Assembly (NCBI GenBank): GCA_014846205.1
Contig: RKAY01000103.1
Span: forward strand, 1-9,032
DNA length: 9,032 bases
Direction: 5' to 3'
Source: Collinsella aerofaciens
GTDB taxonomy: Bacteria > Actinomycetota > Coriobacteriia > Coriobacteriales > Coriobacteriaceae
Of this stretch, positions 5,385 to 9,032 are shown one piece after another. Below the pieces are notes generated by a model, which did no database searches, was not told the origin of the DNA, and was given only the letters and a program-made list of their open reading frames with translations. The position numbers were made by a program, and so were the translations under genes. Each line of letters begins with the position of its first letter. The stretch's first letter is position 1.

Positions 5385-6123
5385 CGTCATCGACTATATG
5401 CCGGGTGACACGCTGCTGCACCGCTTGAACCCGGTCGTCAAACTGGGCCTTGCCGCCGCCATCATCATCGGCATCTTCCTGTCCGACACCTACGTGGCGC
5501 TGTTGGGTTTTTTGGCGCTCACCCTTGCACTGGGCGCCTACGCCGGCGTCGTCGACCGCCTGCTCTCGCTGCTCAAGCTGCTGATTCCGCTCGCGCTCAT
5601 CATGTTGGTGCTTCAGCTAGCCTTTATGCACGACGGCAACATGGTGTGGGGCTTTATCACCGACACGGGCCTCATTACCGGATCGAAGGCCTGCCTACGC
5701 CTGCTGGGCGTGGCGCTGCCACTCATCCTCATGCTTATGGTGACCAAGCTCAACGACCTCGCCAACGCCTGCGTCGAGGTGCTGCACGTGCCATATCGCT
5801 ATGCCTTCACCTTTACCACGGCGCTGCGCTTTGTCCCGGTATTTGGCCAGGAAATGAACGCCATCATGGAGGCGCAGACTGCACGCGGTGTCGAATACGA
5901 CACTAAGAATCCCATCAAGAAACTCAAGCTCATGCTGCCGCTGTGCGTGCCACTGCTTATCTCGAGCGTGGGCAAGACCGATGCCACCGCGCTCGCCGCC
6001 GAGCAGCGCGGCTTCTATCTGCGCACGCGTGCAAGTTCGTATAAGCGCTATCCCGTCAAGGGCTTGGACATTGCCGTACTTATCGTCAGCATCGCCCTCA
6101 TCGTTCTCGGCTTCCTGTTCTAA
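5377..6123 (+). CDS. ecfT: ECF transporter transmembrane protein EcfT
   Basis: Membrane scaffold subunit that links the S component to the ATPases, 248 residues, near the usual length for EcfT. It begins with the typical motif L-H-R-L-N-P-V-V-K-L and has several hydrophobic helices in the first 130 residues. Two Ala-Arg-Gly-type coupling motifs, which dock to the ATPases, are visible: TARG (A169-R170-G171) and EQRGF (R211-G212). The start is GTG at 5377, with GAGGAG at 5361-5366 and a 10-nt spacer. It overlaps the ATPase stop codon by 8 nt, so the two are translated together. An in-frame ATG at 5398 would remove part of the conserved N-terminus and is less likely. It is the last gene of the operon; a strong terminator follows at 6155. 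Confidence 0.93.
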   Translation: MVNVIDYMPGDTLLHRLNPVVKLGLAAAIIIGIFLSDTYVALLGFLALTLALGAYAGVVDRLLSLLKLLIPLALIMLVLQLAFMHDGNMVWGFITDTGLITGSKACLRLLGVALPLILMLMVTKLNDLANACVEVLHVPYRYAFTFTTALRFVPVFGQEMNAIMEAQTARGVEYDTKNPIKKLKLMLPLCVPLLISSVGKTDATALAAEQRGFYLRTRASSYKRYPVKGLDIAVLIVSIALIVLGFLF

Positions 6124-6150
6124 CCCATCGCCATCGGAAACCGACAAACG

Positions 6151-6187
6151 AAAAAGGCCCCGGCTCGCATCAAACGAGCCGGGGCCT
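6151..6187. terminator. Terminator between the convergent ECF and racemase operons
   Basis: A perfect 13-bp stem, AGGCCCCGGCTCG (6155-6167) with its complement at 6175-6187, and a 7-nt loop. The run AAAAA at 6151-6155 becomes a T-run after the stem when read on the minus strand, so it is a good intrinsic terminator for the racemase operon. For the plus strand only TCACCGTTT follows, so it is weaker there but still the likely end of the ECF operon. Confidence 0.8.
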
Positions 6188-6212
6188 CACCGTTTCCCCA
6201 GATAAAACCTAC

Positions 6213-6241
6213 CAAAACAAACCTGTCCCTTATTGGCAGGT
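6213..6241 (-). terminator. First terminator of the ligase-racemase operon
   Basis: On the minus strand, ACCTGCC (6241-6235) pairs with GACAGGT (6227-6221), six standard pairs plus one G-U pair around a 7-nt loop. TTGTTTTG (6220-6213) follows at once. It starts 7 nt after the racemase stop codon and precedes the stronger stem at 6155-6187, so the minus-strand operon has two terminators in tandem. Confidence 0.6.
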
Positions 6242-6247
6242 CGAAAG

Positions 6248-6994
6248 TTATAAGCGGTAGGAGGCGCCACTGCGGATGATGGATTCGCGCACCAAGACGT
6301 CCATGGCGTCAAGGGTGATCTCGGGCATCTCGCGGTACTTCTGCAGCACCGAGAGCTCTGTACAGGCCAGGATGACGCGATCGCAGCCGCTACGGGCGAA
6401 CTCCCACATCACGCGGTCGAACTTGTCCATATCGGGCTCGCGTCCAGCCTTCACGTCATCATAAATCAGCGACATTACATCGGCCTGGCGCTTCTCGCTG
6501 GGATAGACGACCTCGACGCCCGCAGCCTCACACTCGCGCCCATAGACGCCGGCACCCACGGTGCCGTCGGTGCCCATGATGCCGATCTTGCGCACCGGCT
6601 CGGACGGCATGCTCAGGTTGGGATCGAACTCGCACTCCCCCATCACCGCGCCCGCCAGGGCATAGCGCACCGACTCACGCGGCATGTGGATAATCGGCAC
6701 CTTGGTAAACGACTGAATCTGATCGTAGAAGTAGTGCGACGTGTTGCAGGGAATGGCAATGTGCGTGCAGCCCAGCGTCTCGAGTGCCTGAGCGCACTCC
6801 TTCATGGTCGCCAGCAACTCGGCATGCTCGCCGGTCTTGATGGCCAGCGTACGGTCGGGCATGGTCGACTTGGAAAGCACCACCATGTCGATATGCTCCT
6901 GATCACAGGTAGCAGCCGTATGACGCACGACCTGGTCGTAGTAATACGACGTAGCCTCGGCGCCCATGCCGCCGATAACTCCCAGCTTTTCCAT
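6248..6994 (-). CDS. Aspartate/glutamate racemase family protein
   Basis: Cofactor-independent amino acid racemase of the Asp/Glu racemase family, 248 residues, probably converting L-aspartate to D-aspartate in the cytoplasm. The start at 6994 gives MEKLGVIGGMG, the usual family N-terminus, and is preceded by AAGGAGG (7006-7000) 5 nt upstream. Two catalytic cysteines lie in the expected places: C83 in IPCNTSH and C211 in LACTELS. An in-frame ATG at 7078 would add 28 residues and abuts the ligase stop codon (TAGATG); the extension has no family counterpart that I recognise. It lies downstream of the D-aspartate ligase-like gene on the same strand, which favours aspartate over glutamate as substrate. 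Substrate choice rests on context; the family also includes glutamate racemases and hydantoin racemases. Confidence 0.88.
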   Translation of the reverse strand: MEKLGVIGGMGAEATSYYYDQVVRHTAATCDQEHIDMVVLSKSTMPDRTLAIKTGEHAELLATMKECAQALETLGCTHIAIPCNTSHYFYDQIQSFTKVPIIHMPRESVRYALAGAVMGECEFDPNLSMPSEPVRKIGIMGTDGTVGAGVYGRECEAAGVEVVYPSEKRQADVMSLIYDDVKAGREPDMDKFDRVMWEFARSGCDRVILACTELSVLQKYREMPEITLDAMDVLVRESIIRSGASYRL

Positions 6995-6999
6995 CGCCG

Positions 7000-7006
7000 C
7001 CTCCTT
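7000..7006 (-). promoter_or_regulatory. Ribosome binding site deciding the racemase start
   Basis: AAGGAGG on the minus strand, 5 nt before the ATG at 6994. It is a near-perfect Shine-Dalgarno sequence lying inside the longer possible reading frame that opens at 7078. Together with the family-typical N-terminus MEKLGVIGG, it argues that translation begins at 6994. Confidence 0.75.
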
Positions 7007-7078
7007 GGTGACGCCCACGCAATTGCTCGCATCATACCCGCGCCCGTCCGATGCAAACCGGGCGGGCGCCGCGCTCAT

Positions 7079-8335
7079 CTACTTGTAATACGTCTTGAAC
7101 AGCTTAAAGTGACGCAGCTTGGTGTGCCACATGCGCAACCAGCGGTTAAAGACAAAATCACCCTTCATAAACGAAGGATCGGCAGCCTTGCCCTCCTTGG
7201 CCAGACGATGTGCCTTCGCACGCAGCTCGGGGTCCTTGACATACTTGTCAACGACGCCCATGGGGACGACCATCCACAGGGCCTCGTCCTGCGCCGTCAC
7301 AAATTCCGGCTCAAACGGACGGTTATAGACGTACTCATCCACCACGTATTTAGCAACGTTAAAGCCACTATTGGTGACATAGTAATTACTGCGGCCCTGA
7401 CGCGTGTTGAAGTCGAAGAACTTAAACGAGCCATCGCGCTCGTCGTATTTGACGTCGAAGTTGGAGAAGCCCGTAAACTTAAGGTCCTCAAGCAGCTTGC
7501 GCACGCCATCCATGAGCTCGTCGTTGGGCTCAGTGATGATGCAGGCGTGGTTGCCGACACCATGGGGCTGATGCTCCTCGAGCAGCACGTGGCCCAGGCA
7601 CATCATGCGAACCTTGCCGTTGCGGTCGGAATAACTGGTAAGCACGCGCATGTACTCGTCGTTGCCGGGCACGCGGTCCTGCAAGATGAGGTCATCGGTG
7701 TAGCCACTGGCGTACACATCGCGAATGACCTGCTCCAGCTCGGCGCGATCGGCAATCTCGTAAGCCTTCTTTTGGCCCTCGAACTCGTGCTCCCACCACA
7801 TGATGCCGTCAGAGGGCTTCAGAATCATCGGGAAGGGGAAGTCGATCTGGTCGAGCACCTCGGCGGGAGCCTCGCCCTGGGCGTTGAGCATCGCCATGGT
7901 AAAGGTAAACGTGTGCGGATAGGGCACACCGTGCTTCTCGCACAGCTCGTAGAAGATCTCCTTCTTCTGGCACTGCTCGAGCATGCTGTAGGGCGCATAG
8001 GGCGCAATGACGTTCGAGGCAAGCTGACCGGCGTCCTGAGCCTGCGCGGCAAGCGCGACGTAGTTGTCGCCGCAGCCCATGAGAATAATCTTCTTATCAG
8101 GATTGGCCCGTGCGACGCCGTTAACGGTCTCGATCATGACCGGCATGGTATCGATATTCACGTTGGGCGTGTAATCGATAATTTGGCTGCGATACGCGGG
8201 GCCGGTCTGGTACTTGCCAAAGACCAGGCTCTTAACCTGATACTCCTCGTAGAAAGCGCGCGCCACCGAATACGCGTTGATGTCGCCGCCGAGCAGCACG
8301 GGGATAAACTCGCGCTCTGTAAACTGCAATGCCAT
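7079..8335 (-). CDS. D-aspartate ligase-like ATP-grasp enzyme (peptidoglycan bridge)
   Basis: ATP-grasp carboxylate-amine ligase of 418 residues. From recall it resembles the D-aspartate ligase Asl(fm) of Enterococcus faecium along its length: EFIPVLLGGDINAYSVAR at the N-terminus, IILMGCGDNYV (83-93), KPSD (173-176), FEGQKKAY (185-192), YMRVL with VRMMCLGH, TGFSNFDVKYD (288-298) and FNTRQGRSNYYV (309-320). Asl(fm) adds D-Asp to the lysine side chain of UDP-MurNAc-pentapeptide, giving the D-Asp or D-Asn bridge. The metal-binding motif is D308-F-N310, with Asp where many ATP-grasp enzymes have Glu. The C-terminus is basic and aromatic, which may aid membrane contact. The ATG at 8335 follows AGGAAG, 5 nt upstream. 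The racemase gene directly downstream would supply D-Asp. The acceptor residue (Lys or Orn) is not shown by the sequence. Confidence 0.8.
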   Translation of the reverse strand: MALQFTEREFIPVLLGGDINAYSVARAFYEEYQVKSLVFGKYQTGPAYRSQIIDYTPNVNIDTMPVMIETVNGVARANPDKKIILMGCGDNYVALAAQAQDAGQLASNVIAPYAPYSMLEQCQKKEIFYELCEKHGVPYPHTFTFTMAMLNAQGEAPAEVLDQIDFPFPMILKPSDGIMWWEHEFEGQKKAYEIADRAELEQVIRDVYASGYTDDLILQDRVPGNDEYMRVLTSYSDRNGKVRMMCLGHVLLEEHQPHGVGNHACIITEPNDELMDGVRKLLEDLKFTGFSNFDVKYDERDGSFKFFDFNTRQGRSNYYVTNSGFNVAKYVVDEYVYNRPFEPEFVTAQDEALWMVVPMGVVDKYVKDPELRAKAHRLAKEGKAADPSFMKGDFVFNRWLRMWHTKLRHFKLFKTYYK

Positions 8336-8361
8336 GGAAACTTCCTATCTAGAACTGCCCC

Positions 8362-8390
8362 AGAACGGGCGGTCTCTGAGCAACCGTTCT
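8362..8390 (-). promoter_or_regulatory. Inverted repeat at the likely ligase transcript 5' end
   Basis: AGAACGG (8362-8368) and CCGTTCT (8384-8390) form a perfect 7-bp inverted repeat with a 15-nt spacer, just downstream of the candidate -10 box on the minus strand. It could be a 5' UTR hairpin or part of an operator. No known motif is recognised. Confidence 0.3.
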
Positions 8391-8416
8391 ATTTTAGCGT
8401 GCCGAGCCGCCGGCAC
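8391..8416 (-). promoter_or_regulatory. Candidate promoter and dyad of the ligase-racemase operon
   Basis: On the minus strand TAAAAT (8396-8391) is a good -10 box about 56 nt before the ligase ATG. No good -35 is visible. Just upstream, in the spacer, is the dyad GTGCCG-N6-CGGCAC (8399-8416), a plausible operator by position. Any regulator is unknown. Confidence 0.35.
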
Positions 8417-8556
8417 CCAAAGCTCCACCGTATCTATGGCAATCGGTGCGACCATCCAGCGATGAGACGGCGCTCACCGGTGTATGACACCCGGCAGTGA
8501 ACCCACCGTTGTTGTAGGATTCAGCATATCGATATCCTCAAGCGAAAGGCGCACGC

Positions 8557-9032
8557 GTGCCCCAAGACCATCCGACCGACAACCCCATCCTCAACGCCGC
8601 AAGGCGCGAACTGACGGAGCGTGCACAAACGACCGCTCCTCTGCGCACGGCAGACGATGCCTACAGCGGGTCCGCCCACATCGTCTCAATCAACACATCG
8701 GCGCACAAGGGAACGCGCAAAACACCCATCGCCGATGGGCACGACACCGTAATCGAGCAATTTGGCCTTGCCTCCGACGCGCACGCCGGACATTGGCACC
8801 GCCAAGTCTCGTTTTTGGCAGTGGAGTCCATCAATACGGCACGGACACGCGGGCTCGATGTGTGCGAGGGCGACTTTGGAGAGAACTTCACCACCCAGGG
8901 TATCAACCTGCTCTCACTCCCCTTGGGCACGCAGCTCAAGCTCGGCAGCGAAGTACTCGTCGAAATCAGCCAGATCGGCAAAGTCTGCCACACCCGCTGT
9001 GCCATCTACTATCTCGCCGGCGACTGCATCTT
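8557..9032 (+). CDS. MOSC-domain protein, N-terminal part (cut by window end)
   Basis: Partial gene: 158 codons are visible before the window ends. The start is GTG at 8557, with GAAAGG at 8544-8549 and a 7-nt spacer. After a polar N-terminal segment (1-38) comes a MOSC domain, the fold shared with the C-terminal part of molybdenum cofactor sulfurases. Visible motifs are GLASDAHAGHWHRQVSFLAVES (shortened: G70 to S91), GDFGENFTTQGI (105-116), and QIGKVCHTRCAIYY with C144 and C148, one of which is the likely sulfur- or cofactor-handling cysteine. In related bacteria such domains are found alone or joined to a MogA/MoaB-like domain; the window does not show which applies. It is divergent from the ligase operon, sharing the 221-bp region 8336-8556. 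Confidence 0.85.
   Translation, partial: MPQDHPTDNPILNAARRELTERAQTTAPLRTADDAYSGSAHIVSINTSAHKGTRKTPIADGHDTVIEQFGLASDAHAGHWHRQVSFLAVESINTARTRGLDVCEGDFGENFTTQGINLLSLPLGTQLKLGSEVLVEISQIGKVCHTRCAIYYLAGDCI

Noticed and set aside
6686..8500. Long plus-strand ORF of 604 codons opposite the ligase and racemase
   Set aside because: It is antisense to two recognisable enzymes, has no family motifs, and is a by-product of GC-rich codon bias on the other strand.
8661..9005. Minus-strand ORF near the window end
   Set aside because: It lies opposite the MOSC-domain gene, whose plus-strand frame shows clear conserved motifs and a ribosome binding site.

Overview
The window looks like a chromosomal segment of a high-GC, gut-type actinobacterium of the class Coriobacteriia, most likely Collinsella or a close relative. 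This is an inference from three things: GC-rich codon use, a recurring GAAAGG-type ribosome binding site, and the gene set (secreted C69 dipeptidase, ECF transporter with a fused double ATPase, D-aspartate ligase and racemase pair). No 16S or other marker gene is present, so the genus is not proven.

Layout. (1) 18-1820 (+): an exported, membrane-anchored C69-family dipeptidase, followed by a strong hairpin. (2) 1821-2225: a regulatory leader with no large gene. It holds an AT-rich palindrome, an extended -10 promoter, a 22-codon leader peptide with three consecutive Trp codons, a UUCG-capped intrinsic terminator, and a 21-nt inverted-repeat arm pair that spans the terminator. (3) 2226-6123 (+): a four-gene ECF transporter operon with two paralogous S components, a fused EcfA-EcfA' double ATPase and EcfT. 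Each S gene is followed by a copy of the same 89-bp repeat, which carries a long palindrome. (4) 6124-6247: a convergent intergenic region with a perfect 13-bp terminator stem and a second terminator for the opposite strand. (5) 8335-6248 (-): a D-aspartate ligase-like ATP-grasp enzyme and an aspartate/glutamate racemase in one operon. (6) 8336-8556: a divergent promoter region. (7) 8557-window end (+): the N-terminal part of a MOSC-domain protein, cut by the window edge.

How the parts fit. The Trp-rich leader peptide and terminator place the ECF operon under tryptophan-responsive transcription attenuation. The S components resemble the TrpP family of tryptophan transporters. The two lines of evidence agree, and the operon is best read as a dedicated ECF tryptophan uptake system in which Trp starvation stalls the leader ribosome and allows read-through. 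The racemase would supply D-aspartate and the ligase would attach it to a peptidoglycan precursor as an interpeptide bridge residue, as the Asl(fm) and racemase pair does in Enterococcus faecium. The dipeptidase upstream could release amino acids from peptides at the cell surface, but a functional link to Trp uptake is only suggested by proximity.

Most notable items: the attenuator in front of an ECF transporter rather than trp biosynthesis genes; the long inverted repeat that pairs the leader-peptide codons with RNA beyond the terminator; the two near-identical palindromic repeats set after each S gene; and the loss of the switch histidine in one half of the fused ATPase.
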